From: CAYLYP01 sp964387795 | GTDB lineage: Bacteria; Bacteroidota; Bacteroidia; Bacteroidales; UBA7960 | DNA: 64,000 nucleotides | Assembly (NCBI GenBank): GCA_964387795.1 | Contig: CAYLYP010000006.1 | Span: forward strand, 1 to 64,000 | Direction: 5' to 3' | In this document: positions 56,147 to 64,000 of the stretch, piece by piece | How positions within the stretch are numbered: the first letter of the stretch is position 1 | Layout of the letters: each line of letters begins with the position of its first letter | Notes under the pieces: model-generated | What the model was told of the DNA's origin: nothing | Seen by the model: the letters and a program-made list of their open reading frames with translations, nothing else | Database searches by the model: none | Made by a program: the position numbers and the translations under genes

Positions 56147-57817
56147 CTATTCTTTAATTATATGAGTGATAATATAGTCTCTTGCTTCCTGATAAAGCTC
56201 AGCCAGCGCAGGAAATAGCTGGATTGATTCTTCTATTTGGTTGTTTTTAAGAAGTTTATCCATGACGGTTGCTTTTTGAAATAAGCTTGTTGCCCCTACA
56301 GTTCCCGCCAATCCTTTGATAGCATGGGTGCCCGATTTGAATGTTGTGATATCATTATCGACACTTGCATTTGTAAGGCTTTTAATTAATTCGTCGCTAT
56401 CAGTAATAAAAGATTCATAAAGTTGGTTAATGAGGGGCTGGTTGCCCATTGTTTGGACTGAAATGCTTTTAAGTGTTTCTTCGTCAATGATGTTTTGATG
56501 CAATAATTCTATTGGTTGGCTAACTATTTCATGTTTTTCAACCATATTGGAAATCCTGTTTATATATTCAGCAGGTTGAAGCCATTTAAGCATTTTTTCA
56601 AATATTACTTCTGGCTTAATGGGTTTTGCAATATAATCATCAAGGCCTAGTTTTATATACCTTTCTGCATCGTTTCCAAGGACGTTGGCGCTTAACCCAA
56701 TGATAGGGGGCAGTTTTTTAAATTTATTCCTTAATTGTTGGGTGGCAGTTACACCATCCATAATAGGCATCTGAATATCCATAAAAATGAGGTCATATTT
56801 TTTTTCTGAATACATTTCTATAGCTTTTTGCCCATTTTCGGCAATATCGATTTTGCAGCCAGCATTTTCGAGGATGAGGCTTAATAGTTTTTGATTCACA
56901 AACTTATCTTCGGCATAAAGAACTTTAGCATCAAGTTTTAAACTATTGAAAGCAGACAAGTCTTCATTGTTTTGAAGGATTTCACTTTCTTTAGCCACTT
57001 CAGCGATAAAAGTGAACCAGAATCGGCTCCCCTGGCCAATTTTACTTGAAGCACCAATGCCACCTCCCATAAGTTCGGAGAGTTCTTTACATATAGCAAG
57101 GCCTAGGCCTGCACCGTCAAATTTGTTTGAATTAGGTTCATTTGTTTGAAAGAATTTATTAAATAGGGTTTTCTGGTGTTCTTCACTAATACCAATACCG
57201 GTATCGGCTACTTCGATTTTCACCCTGATTTGGTTGTTATTAATGATTTCGTAGCTGAAATTTGAAGAGATATAACCACTGTCGGTAAATTTAACAGCAT
57301 TGCTAATGAGGTTCATATAAACCTGAGATACTCTTTTCTCATCAGCTTTAATAATTGGGGGGAAATTATTCTGGAAATGATATTTAAATTCAATATTTTT
57401 ATTTCTAATATGGGATTCAAATAACCTTACGACATAGACATGAGTCTGGAAAACATTAAAAACAATAGGTTTAAAATCAATAGTGCCTGCTTCAATTCTG
57501 GTCAGGTCGAGGACATCATTAAAGAGGTGGATAAGATTGTCGGCTGAATTTTTTATTGTAAGCGAATAGTCTTTTTGAAGATCAGTAAGCGGGGTTTTAA
57601 GTAAAAATTCAGTAATTGCTTTAATTCCATTAAGTGGAGATCGCATTTCATTACTGATGTTAGAGAGAAATTGTTGTTTTGTTTTTGCTGTTTGTTCAGC
57701 AATTTCTAATTTTTTTTGAATTTTTTCGAGTTCGATTTTTTCAGTGATGTTAATAAAAGAGGCCATTAAGCAAAGGGGCTGATTATCGTCATCAGCAACA
57801 ATAGAAACAGAACCCAA
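56147..57817 (-). CDS. Hybrid histidine kinase B, C-terminal part (downstream of frameshift)
   Basis: A 556-codon frame opening at a TTG (57817) that lies inside a PAS domain, so this is not a natural start. It is the continuation of the 57766-59343 gene in the -1 frame. Domains: end of a PAS domain, HisKA-like helix FLSNISNEMRSPLNG with Asn (codon 57650-57652) in place of the phosphoacceptor His, intact ATPase boxes (ISNAVKFT, DTGIGIS, GAGLGLAI), a receiver with Asp at codon 56777-56779 (FMDIQMPIMDG), and a canonical Hpt domain GTHAIKGLAGTVGA whose His is codon 56324-56326. It cannot autophosphorylate on HisKA in the usual way but can accept phosphate on Hpt. Confidence 0.85.
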   Translation of the reverse strand: MGSVSIVADDDNQPLCLMASFINITEKIELEKIQKKLEIAEQTAKTKQQFLSNISNEMRSPLNGIKAITEFLLKTPLTDLQKDYSLTIKNSADNLIHLFNDVLDLTRIEAGTIDFKPIVFNVFQTHVYVVRLFESHIRNKNIEFKYHFQNNFPPIIKADEKRVSQVYMNLISNAVKFTDSGYISSNFSYEIINNNQIRVKIEVADTGIGISEEHQKTLFNKFFQTNEPNSNKFDGAGLGLAICKELSELMGGGIGASSKIGQGSRFWFTFIAEVAKESEILQNNEDLSAFNSLKLDAKVLYAEDKFVNQKLLSLILENAGCKIDIAENGQKAIEMYSEKKYDLIFMDIQMPIMDGVTATQQLRNKFKKLPPIIGLSANVLGNDAERYIKLGLDDYIAKPIKPEVIFEKMLKWLQPAEYINRISNMVEKHEIVSQPIELLHQNIIDEETLKSISVQTMGNQPLINQLYESFITDSDELIKSLTNASVDNDITTFKSGTHAIKGLAGTVGATSLFQKATVMDKLLKNNQIEESIQLFPALAELYQEARDYIITHIIKE

Positions 57818-59343
57818 TACATGAAATTGAGAAAAATCAGCTGTACGGGCAATAATTTCTCCAGTCCAGCCATGTTTTTTTTCCTGAGAATGGTATTAAA
57901 CTGTGAGCTGTCAACAAATAATGAAGAAATGTCGGTGTCTAAAACAGCGGAGATATTATCAAATCCCCACATTTGAAGGAAACCATGGTTTGCAAATGTT
58001 ATTTTTCCTTTAAAATCAGTAATTGCAATTCCATTTGTAGAGGTATCAAGGGCCAGGTTTTTAACTTTAAGTTCAATTCTTTTGTTTCGTTCAATGGAAA
58101 TATCCCTGAAGGTTACAACAACGCCGTTGCAATCATTGTTTTCAAGAACAAGGGGCACTGCATTACATTCAGCAGGGAATTTTTTTCCTTTTGAAGGCTT
58201 TAGGGCTGAAAAATCAGGTGAAAAGAAGATTTTTCTTTTTTCAAGAACATAATCAACAGGATGTTCGCTTTTTTTTCCATCTTTTTCATTTTCGATAGAG
58301 AATAAATCCTTGCATAAAACTCCAATAAAATTGTCTTTTTTAAGGTGGAGGAGTTCTTTTGCAGCTTTGTTCATATATAGAACTTCTCCTTTGATGTTGG
58401 TTGTAATGACGCCATCATTGATGCTTGAAAGTGTTGTATCAAGCCATTTGTTGTTTTGTTCCTGTTTTAACTCAAGTTCTTTTTTCTCTGTAATATCACT
58501 TGCAATACCAGCAATTCGGGTACTATTCCCGGCAACGGAAAACACAGGAAAACTTCTTAGCCAAATCCAACGGATTGAATCATCGGGGCGGCATATCCTG
58601 AATTCGATGTCAATGCCTTTTGAGTTTGAGAATTCCTTTTGAATGTAATTTGCGTTAAAAAAACCGAAGTCTTCAGGGTGGATAATTGAAGAAATAAGAT
58701 GAGGTTCACGAATGATATCTTCTTTTAAAATTCCAAAAACTTTTTCGAATGAGTTATTAACATAGAGATACTTTTCGGGAGATTTAAGCCAGAAAACATC
58801 ATCAATATGTCCGGCCAACTGTTGAAATTTTTGTTCGTTTTCGGCAATGCTTTCTTTAAGGGTATTTGTTTTATCTAATAAGAGTTCCAGTTCTTCCTCG
58901 CGTTTTTTAAGATGTAGGTTAGCTATTGAAAGCAATCTGTTTTTTTCTGCCAGTTCTCGAGACTTATAGATTTCATTGGTGCATTTTTCAATACTTTGAA
59001 AAAGTTTTTCATTGTCAATAGGTTTTAAAATGTATTGGTTGATACCAATGTTAATACTTTCATGAAAATAATCAAGATCTGTATGGGCAGTTGTTAGAAT
59101 AATAAATACATCCTTATTGATTTCTTTTATTTTTTTAGACATTACTAAGCCGTCCATCAGTGGCATTCTGATATCAGTAATCACGATTTGGGGATTGTGT
59201 TTTTTAAATGCTTCAATACCTTCAATTCCATTTGAAGCAAGAAAAACATCACGATATTTCCGGGAAAGAATACGTAAAAGAGAGTTTCGTATTTCTTCCT
59301 GATCTTCGACATAAAGGATTGAAATGTCAGTGATTAATGCCAT
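57766..59343 (-). CDS. Hybrid histidine kinase B, N-terminal part (ends by frameshift)
   Basis: A 525-codon frame. It starts with a receiver (about 1-125, phosphoacceptor Asp57 in ITDIRMPLMDG, Lys in LKPID), a coiled coil (about 130-180), then three PAS domains (about 180-300, 305-430, 435 onward). The third PAS breaks off at the A8 tract (plus strand T8 at 57875-57882). After Arg-Lys-Lys the zero frame gives 36 unrelated residues and stops at 57766. The -1 frame gives HGWTGEIIARTADFSQF, which completes the PAS domain and runs into the 56147-57817 frame. Full length by shift is 1065 residues. The candidate promoter is at 59387-59417. Confidence 0.87.
   Translation of the reverse strand: MALITDISILYVEDQEEIRNSLLRILSRKYRDVFLASNGIEGIEAFKKHNPQIVITDIRMPLMDGLVMSKKIKEINKDVFIILTTAHTDLDYFHESINIGINQYILKPIDNEKLFQSIEKCTNEIYKSRELAEKNRLLSIANLHLKKREEELELLLDKTNTLKESIAENEQKFQQLAGHIDDVFWLKSPEKYLYVNNSFEKVFGILKEDIIREPHLISSIIHPEDFGFFNANYIQKEFSNSKGIDIEFRICRPDDSIRWIWLRSFPVFSVAGNSTRIAGIASDITEKKELELKQEQNNKWLDTTLSSINDGVITTNIKGEVLYMNKAAKELLHLKKDNFIGVLCKDLFSIENEKDGKKSEHPVDYVLEKRKIFFSPDFSALKPSKGKKFPAECNAVPLVLENNDCNGVVVTFRDISIERNKRIELKVKNLALDTSTNGIAITDFKGKITFANHGFLQMWGFDNISAVLDTDISSLFVDSSQFNTILRKKNMAGLEKLLPVQLIFLNFMYWVLFLLLLMTIISPFA
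57874..57885 (-). other. Slippery A8-C frameshift site in kinase B
   Basis: The minus strand reads AGG AAA AAA AAC ATG in the zero frame. It contains the heptamer A AAA AAC, a classical -1 slippery sequence, inside an A8 run that could also cause transcriptional slippage. A -1 shift here joins the two halves of kinase B. A weak downstream stem GAGAAA/TTTCTC is the only structure noticed. Alternatives are a true loss-of-function deletion of one A, a phase-variable tract, or an assembly error. Longer homopolymers in kinases A and C are in frame, so a general homopolymer error is less likely. Confidence 0.7.
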
Positions 59344-59386
59344 ATTGGTTGGTTATGTTTCTTTTACAAGGGGTACGTTTCACATA

Positions 59387-59417
59387 CAAATATATAGAAA
59401 TAATTTAGGTAGTGAAA
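59387..59417 (-). promoter_or_regulatory. Candidate promoter of kinase B
   Basis: Minus-strand TTTC (plus 59414-59417), 19-bp spacer and TATATTTG (plus 59387-59394), 11 of 12 consensus positions. Transcription would start near 59380 and give a leader of about 37 nt, so kinase B has its own promoter even though kinase C lies upstream on the same strand. Confidence 0.48.
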
Positions 59418-59585
59418 TTTTAAAATGCCTTGAAGGGGAAAGCAAATTGATGATAACATTTAGGATATGCTGAAACACTGCAAACACAAATAAAAGCAGC
59501 AAATATTAAGTTCCATCCCGCCAATAAAAAATAACAAATACAAAAGAAAACGACTTTGTTTCAGTAAGGGAATTGAATCCCGTTA

Positions 59586-61955
59586 TTAAATAAAGAGGTA
59601 TTTATTAAGGTATGAATTTAGAAAAGAAAAGTGTTTTTTAAGGGTTTCCGTGAAATGTAGTATTTGTGAATGAGAAATTGGATGGGTTAGGTTAAGGAAG
59701 TATTCACAATTGTGCCTGATACTAATTGTGCCAAAGGAAGATTGCATGCTCATTAGTGCTTTTATTTGTTTATTGGCCTGATTAAAATTATTGGCCATTA
59801 ATTGTTCTTCAATGCTAAAAATCAGATTTTTTGAATCATCGATGAATGCGTTGAAAATCCCTTTAATAATATGGTTATCAACACTTGGATATTGTTTTTG
59901 TAGGTTTTGGATTTTTGATTCGATAATCAGGACATCAAATTCACCAATAATTTCATCGAAGACATCATGACTGATCATTTTTTTATCAATAAGATCCTGG
60001 GGCAGTTGAAGATGAAATAGTATCAGTTCTTTTGTAATAGGTTTTGAATAATATGCCCACGCACCTTTGCTTAGGTAAGCACTCATTTCGTTTGCATTAA
60101 AAACTTCAGATAGTATAATGATAGGGGTGTTTGATGAGGGCGAACGTTTTATTTCGTTTATATAATCTTTTGTATCCCAGTCAGGTAATGAAGAATCCAG
60201 ATAGATATAATTAAATCTGCTATGTTTAAGTGACGATAATTCGTTTAAGTTTGAAATGCATTGAGCTACGAAATTAAAAGAATCACCCCAGGTTTTAAAA
60301 AGCTCAGCATATACTTTGCTATGGGTAATAAATAATAAGGTTTTTTTATTTGTATTATCAGGTAAATTGTTGATTAGTAATGGGTGTAAATATGAAGCTG
60401 ATGTTGATTTAATTTCAATCCAGAAACGACTTCCTTCGCCAGGAGTGCTTACTGCATAAATTTTGTGATCCAGTGACCCGGCTAAATAAATACAATGACC
60501 AATGCCTTTTTGAGGAATTTCATTTATAAAATCTTTGTTTGATTGATATGAAACATTTAGGATTTTATCCAGTTTATGTTGAATGATGCCGATGCCAGTG
60601 TCCGATAATTCTATCCTGAGTTTTTTTTCGCCAACTTTATTGTTTTCGCAAAAAAAGCCCAGTTGGATAAATCCTTTTGGGGTGTGTTTTACGGCATTTG
60701 AGATAAACTCTTCAATAATTTGATTTAAAATTGATTGGTTTGAATAAATAGCTTCCGGGAAATCATTTTGGATATAGGTTTTAAACTGAAGCTTTGGGTT
60801 TGATGGCTGGTTATTAAAGAATAATGAGGCATTATGAATAATATCCTCAATTTTTATTAATGATATAGGATTAGAATTGGCAACCAGGTTAGAAACTGTA
60901 GATTTAACAATACTGTTAAGGTTTTGGGAAGCATGATACGCCTGAAGGCAAAGCTCGTCAATATATTGTTTTTGATTTCGTGACAGCTTAGATTCTTTTA
61001 ATAAAGAAGTAATTGAATTTATTGCAGATAAAGGTTTTGAAAGTTCAATTGTTAATTCATTCCAAAATGAGTTTTTAAAATCTGTTAATCGGTTTTTAAT
61101 AATTTCCGGGTTTAAAATTTGTTGAATGTAAGTGGACGATGAAATAGGATTTAGAAATAAGCAAAGTTGATTCTCGTTTAAAGGGCTAAGAAGAATGGTA
61201 TGTGTTTTTGAGTTTATTTGAGAAACAGGGATTTCGGATTTGGTTGATGAAAGTAAACATTGTGCTGCTTCTTTAGCAATCTGTTGATGGTAATCTGGGA
61301 ATAAGTCGCTGAGCTTGAGGTTTGTTTTTTGGGGGGTTAAAGAAAAGCATTCATCAAAAACTTTATTTGTGCGGATTATTTGAAAGGACTGATTTTTTGG
61401 TTTTTTGCATTTGCTTATTAGTGCAATTCCCTGTATGTTGTTGTCAAACAATGTATCAAGCAAAAACTGGGTTTTAATTAATTTGGATTCAGCAGCTTTT
61501 AATTCTTTTTTTTTGTCTTGAAAGCTTGATTTGAAATGATTTAGCTGTTGAGCTTGTGTTTTAATAGTGTTTTCCTGTGATAAAGTGCAAAAGGTTTTCT
61601 CAATAAGCGAAATAATATCCTCTGAAATAATAGGTTTTGAAACAAAATAATCAATTTTCAAATGAATCGATTCCAGAAGATAGTCAACGTCCGAATGGGC
61701 AGTAGTAATGATGATTTTTGTGTCAGGTTGAACTTTTTTAATCTCTTTAATCATTTTCAGTCCATCCATTTTTGGCATTCGGATGTCTGTTATAACCATT
61801 TCAGGTTTTTCTTCTAAAAAAAGTTTTAATCCTTCCAGACCGTCTTCTGCTAAAAAGATGTGTTTGAATCTTTTTTCAAGAATACGACCCAGGGTAATCC
61901 TGCTTGCTTTTTGATCTTCAACAATTAGTATTTTGAAAGGATATTCAGTTTTCAT
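59586..61955 (-). CDS. Degenerate hybrid histidine kinase C (probable pseudokinase)
   Basis: A 789-residue cytoplasmic protein: N-terminal receiver (about 1-125, Asp57 in ITDIRMPKMDG), coiled coil (about 130-175), a PAS-like region (about 175-280), a HisKA-like pair of helices, HATPase, second receiver (about 545-660, Asp in YIYLDSSLPDWD) and a C-terminal Hpt-like bundle. The HisKA box FWNELTIELSKPLSAI aligns with FLANMSHEIRTPLNGI and has Ile303 at the His position. The Hpt box KALMSMQSSFGT has Lys732 at the His position. ATPase boxes FISNAVKHT and DTGIGI are kept, but the lid box is altered (KGIGHCIYLA). It therefore has receivers but no usual phosphoacceptor His. It starts 25 bp after the recQ stop codon. 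Confidence 0.87.
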   Translation of the reverse strand: MKTEYPFKILIVEDQKASRITLGRILEKRFKHIFLAEDGLEGLKLFLEEKPEMVITDIRMPKMDGLKMIKEIKKVQPDTKIIITTAHSDVDYLLESIHLKIDYFVSKPIISEDIISLIEKTFCTLSQENTIKTQAQQLNHFKSSFQDKKKELKAAESKLIKTQFLLDTLFDNNIQGIALISKCKKPKNQSFQIIRTNKVFDECFSLTPQKTNLKLSDLFPDYHQQIAKEAAQCLLSSTKSEIPVSQINSKTHTILLSPLNENQLCLFLNPISSSTYIQQILNPEIIKNRLTDFKNSFWNELTIELSKPLSAINSITSLLKESKLSRNQKQYIDELCLQAYHASQNLNSIVKSTVSNLVANSNPISLIKIEDIIHNASLFFNNQPSNPKLQFKTYIQNDFPEAIYSNQSILNQIIEEFISNAVKHTPKGFIQLGFFCENNKVGEKKLRIELSDTGIGIIQHKLDKILNVSYQSNKDFINEIPQKGIGHCIYLAGSLDHKIYAVSTPGEGSRFWIEIKSTSASYLHPLLINNLPDNTNKKTLLFITHSKVYAELFKTWGDSFNFVAQCISNLNELSSLKHSRFNYIYLDSSLPDWDTKDYINEIKRSPSSNTPIIILSEVFNANEMSAYLSKGAWAYYSKPITKELILFHLQLPQDLIDKKMISHDVFDEIIGEFDVLIIESKIQNLQKQYPSVDNHIIKGIFNAFIDDSKNLIFSIEEQLMANNFNQANKQIKALMSMQSSFGTISIRHNCEYFLNLTHPISHSQILHFTETLKKHFSFLNSYLNKYLFI

Positions 61956-61980
61956 AGCTTAGTTTGGAAATTGCGTAAAA

Positions 61981-63885
61981 TTAACAAATGATAAATGATT
62001 CTCCATTTTTATCTTGTTTTATTTCTCCATTGTCAATTAAAAATCGCAATACTGTGATTGTTTTTTGTTCATTGCCCTGAACCATTTTTACAATTTCAGC
62101 TAATGTATTGGCTTTATTTTTAATTGCTGAAAGTATTGCTTTTTTAATAATTTCAAATTCACTGTCAGATATGTTATTGTTGCTATCAGACCTGCAAATA
62201 TCACATTTTTTACAAATTGAAGTGTTGGTTTCGGAAAAATATTCAAGTAAATATATATTCCGGCAAGTATTTGTTTGGCTAACATAATCAATCATTTTTT
62301 CAATTCTGATTCTTGCCTGTTCTTTATTAAAGTTATAGATTTGAGTGGATATAAGTAGGTCATTATCCGGGAATCTTTCTTTCAGATAGCTTATCTGAGG
62401 CTTATCGTTAGCGGGAACATAATCCAGTATATTTACAGATTTTAAGTATTCAAGGTTTTTATTGATTTTTTCACTGCTTGTACTTAACCTTGAGGCAAGT
62501 TCTTGTTCGCTTATTTTGGTGTAATTATTAAAAGTCCCTGAGTAGGAGCGGAGGATAGTTTTTATTAATGCTTCAAATTTTGGATTTGCTACGTAATATT
62601 TATATAGTTCTTCATTGTTAACTGTAAAAAATATACGTGAAGGGTTTAGGATGCTTTCAGAGAGTATGATTAGTTCTTCTTTCTCAAGTAGTTTTAATGA
62701 GTTATATACTGTTGTAATATTTAGGTTGTATGAAGTTGCAAAATCATGAATGTCAAAAGGGAAGGAGAGTCCTTTTCCACTTCCGATAGCTAATTGGAAA
62801 TAGTTTCCAAGGGCATTATAAACCTGTTTGATTAAAGGAATTGGAGGATATGCATTGCTAAAGTTTTTACGGGCTTCAAGAATATCTGAATGATTATATA
62901 ATAGTATTGCAAATGCCTTTAAGCCATCCCGGCCAGCTCTGCCAGCTTCCTGAAAGTATGCCTCTGGGCTGTCTGGAAGGTCAAAGTGGATTACCATCCT
63001 AACATCAGGTTTGTCGATTCCCATTCCAAAAGCATTGGTAGCAACCATTACTCTTTTTTGAGATTTCATCCACTGCATTTGTTTAATATCCCTTATCGCA
63101 GGAGGGAGGCCAGCATGATAATAATCTGCTGTAATGTTGTTTTTATTGAGAAGATTGGATATTTCAACAGTTTTTTTTCTGTTCCTTACATAAATAATTG
63201 CGCTGCCCTGAACGCGATTGAGCATCCTGATGATTCGATTGTTTTTGTCTTCCTCTTCAAGACAGGCATAAGTGAGGTTGGGTCTGTTGAAACTTGTTGA
63301 AAAGACATTATTGTTTTTGAAAAGAAGGTTTTTCTGGATGTCCTCTATTACCGGAACAGTAGCAGTAGCAGTTAAGGCAAGGATAGGGACTGATGGGTGC
63401 AATTCTCTTATTTGTGCAATCTGCAAATAGGAAGGCCTGAAATCATATCCCCATTGAGAAATACAATGCGCCTCGTCAACTGCAACCAGGTTGACTTTCA
63501 TTTTTTCTATCCTTTTACGCGCCAGGTCAGAACAAAGCCTTTCAGGAGACATATAAACAATTTTTATGTCTCCATAGATGCAATTATCTAGTGCAATGTC
63601 AATTTCATTGCTGCTCATCCCCGAATAGACTGCTATTGCTTTTATCCCTCTTGATTTTAGATTTTCAACCTGGTCTTTCATTAGGGCAATAAGAGGTGAA
63701 ATGACCAGACATATACCTGGCAATATCAGTGCCGGGATCTGATAACAGATTGATTTGCCACCTCCGGTGGGGAGCATGGCTAAAGTATCCTGATTGTTAA
63801 TAACTGATTGGATTATTTCCTCTTGTAATGGTCTGAAACAATCATATCCCCAATATTTTTTTAATATTTCAATAGGTTGGATCAA
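61981..63885 (-). CDS. recQ: ATP-dependent DNA helicase RecQ
   Basis: A 634-residue superfamily 2 helicase acting in recombination and fork repair. Motif 0 is YWGYDCFRPLQEEII, Walker A PTGGGKSICYQ (Lys44), DEAH at 137-140 with the RecQ aromatic-rich loop SQWGYDFRPSYLQI, motif IV-VI including TNAFGMGIDKPDVR and QEAGRAGRDG. A winged-helix RQC region follows (about 350-530) with the zinc cysteines C...CKKCDIC near 535-560. No clear HRDC domain is visible. The kinase C gene follows 25 bp downstream on the same strand and may be cotranscribed. Confidence 0.95.
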   Translation of the reverse strand: MIQPIEILKKYWGYDCFRPLQEEIIQSVINNQDTLAMLPTGGGKSICYQIPALILPGICLVISPLIALMKDQVENLKSRGIKAIAVYSGMSSNEIDIALDNCIYGDIKIVYMSPERLCSDLARKRIEKMKVNLVAVDEAHCISQWGYDFRPSYLQIAQIRELHPSVPILALTATATVPVIEDIQKNLLFKNNNVFSTSFNRPNLTYACLEEEDKNNRIIRMLNRVQGSAIIYVRNRKKTVEISNLLNKNNITADYYHAGLPPAIRDIKQMQWMKSQKRVMVATNAFGMGIDKPDVRMVIHFDLPDSPEAYFQEAGRAGRDGLKAFAILLYNHSDILEARKNFSNAYPPIPLIKQVYNALGNYFQLAIGSGKGLSFPFDIHDFATSYNLNITTVYNSLKLLEKEELIILSESILNPSRIFFTVNNEELYKYYVANPKFEALIKTILRSYSGTFNNYTKISEQELASRLSTSSEKINKNLEYLKSVNILDYVPANDKPQISYLKERFPDNDLLISTQIYNFNKEQARIRIEKMIDYVSQTNTCRNIYLLEYFSETNTSICKKCDICRSDSNNNISDSEFEIIKKAILSAIKNKANTLAEIVKMVQGNEQKTITVLRFLIDNGEIKQDKNGESFIIC

Positions 63886-64000
63886 ATCTTCGTTTTTTGG
63901 CGTTTTATTACTGTAAAATTATTATATTTTTGCTTTGTTTTTCATTTGTCTTGGGGTTTGATTTTTGCATTTTTGAAGTTTTTAAGACCAACAGTATGAA
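63886..64000. other. recQ upstream region at window end
   Basis: AT-rich and non-coding as far as visible. No full -33/-7 promoter match was found on the minus strand. Confidence 0.3.

Noticed and set aside
57766..57817. Independent start of a second kinase gene at the TTG 57817
   Set aside because: The start falls inside a PAS domain, and the frame is the exact continuation of the upstream gene after a -1 shift.

Overview
The window is a chromosomal segment of a member of the Bacteroidota, most likely class Bacteroidia. The evidence is the gene content (two GH97 glycosidases, a type IX secretion C-terminal sorting domain on the M14 peptidase, FloA/NfeD, several Bacteroidota-type conserved proteins), the low GC content, and promoters fitting the Bacteroidota primary sigma consensus TTTG-N19-21-TAnnTTTG. 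The clearest of these, with 12 of 12 matches, lies at 20324-20356. No rRNA, tRNA, prophage, transposase or CRISPR array was recognised.

Layout. 1-823: a possible decayed gene end and an 11-bp-period palindromic array. 824-7085: a carbohydrate pair (six-hairpin glycosidase and retaining-type GH97), a C_GCxxG_C_C protein and an oligopeptide-type binding lipoprotein. 7075-13040: PhnP-like metallohydrolase, flavin reductase-like protein, a dapA operon and a secreted multidomain M14 carboxypeptidase. 13041-13876: intergenic repeats and the first copy of a 225-bp MITE-like element. 13877-19918: POT transporter, SusB-type inverting GH97, Yip1-like protein and an M23 peptidase. 20111-25596: a second 11-bp array, then a TetR/MMPL exporter/LolA-like/outer-membrane-protein operon. 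25706-29678: TPR lipoprotein, S9 and M15 peptidases. 29714-29938: second MITE copy. 30111-38874: tpiA-prmA, a 1.5-kaa secreted protein of unknown function, plsY, clpS and nfeD-floA. 39005-46694: small membrane protein, UspA, a vWA/M48/rarA operon and a class III aminotransferase. 46784-49855: a metalloprotease, beta-propeller and outer-membrane-barrel fusion. 50598-50822: third MITE copy. 50822-63885, all on the minus strand: recQ followed by three large hybrid histidine kinases.

The most notable finding is the kinase cluster. Kinase A (50822-55927) keeps the HisKA histidine, but its Hpt histidine is replaced by Asp. Kinase B (56147-59343) has the HisKA histidine replaced by Asn but keeps its Hpt histidine. 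Kinase C (59586-61955) has lost both (Ile and Lys). The losses in A and B are complementary, which suggests a phosphorelay distributed over neighbouring proteins, with C as a pseudokinase or receiver partner. Kinase B is also split between two reading frames exactly at an A8-C tract containing the slippery heptamer A AAA AAC, where a -1 shift restores one 1065-residue protein.

A second notable finding is the 225-bp element family. It has 15-bp terminal inverted repeats, 6-7 bp target duplications at two of three copies, and an internal 16-bp stem with one compensatory base-pair change. One copy sits exactly at the stop codon of kinase A.
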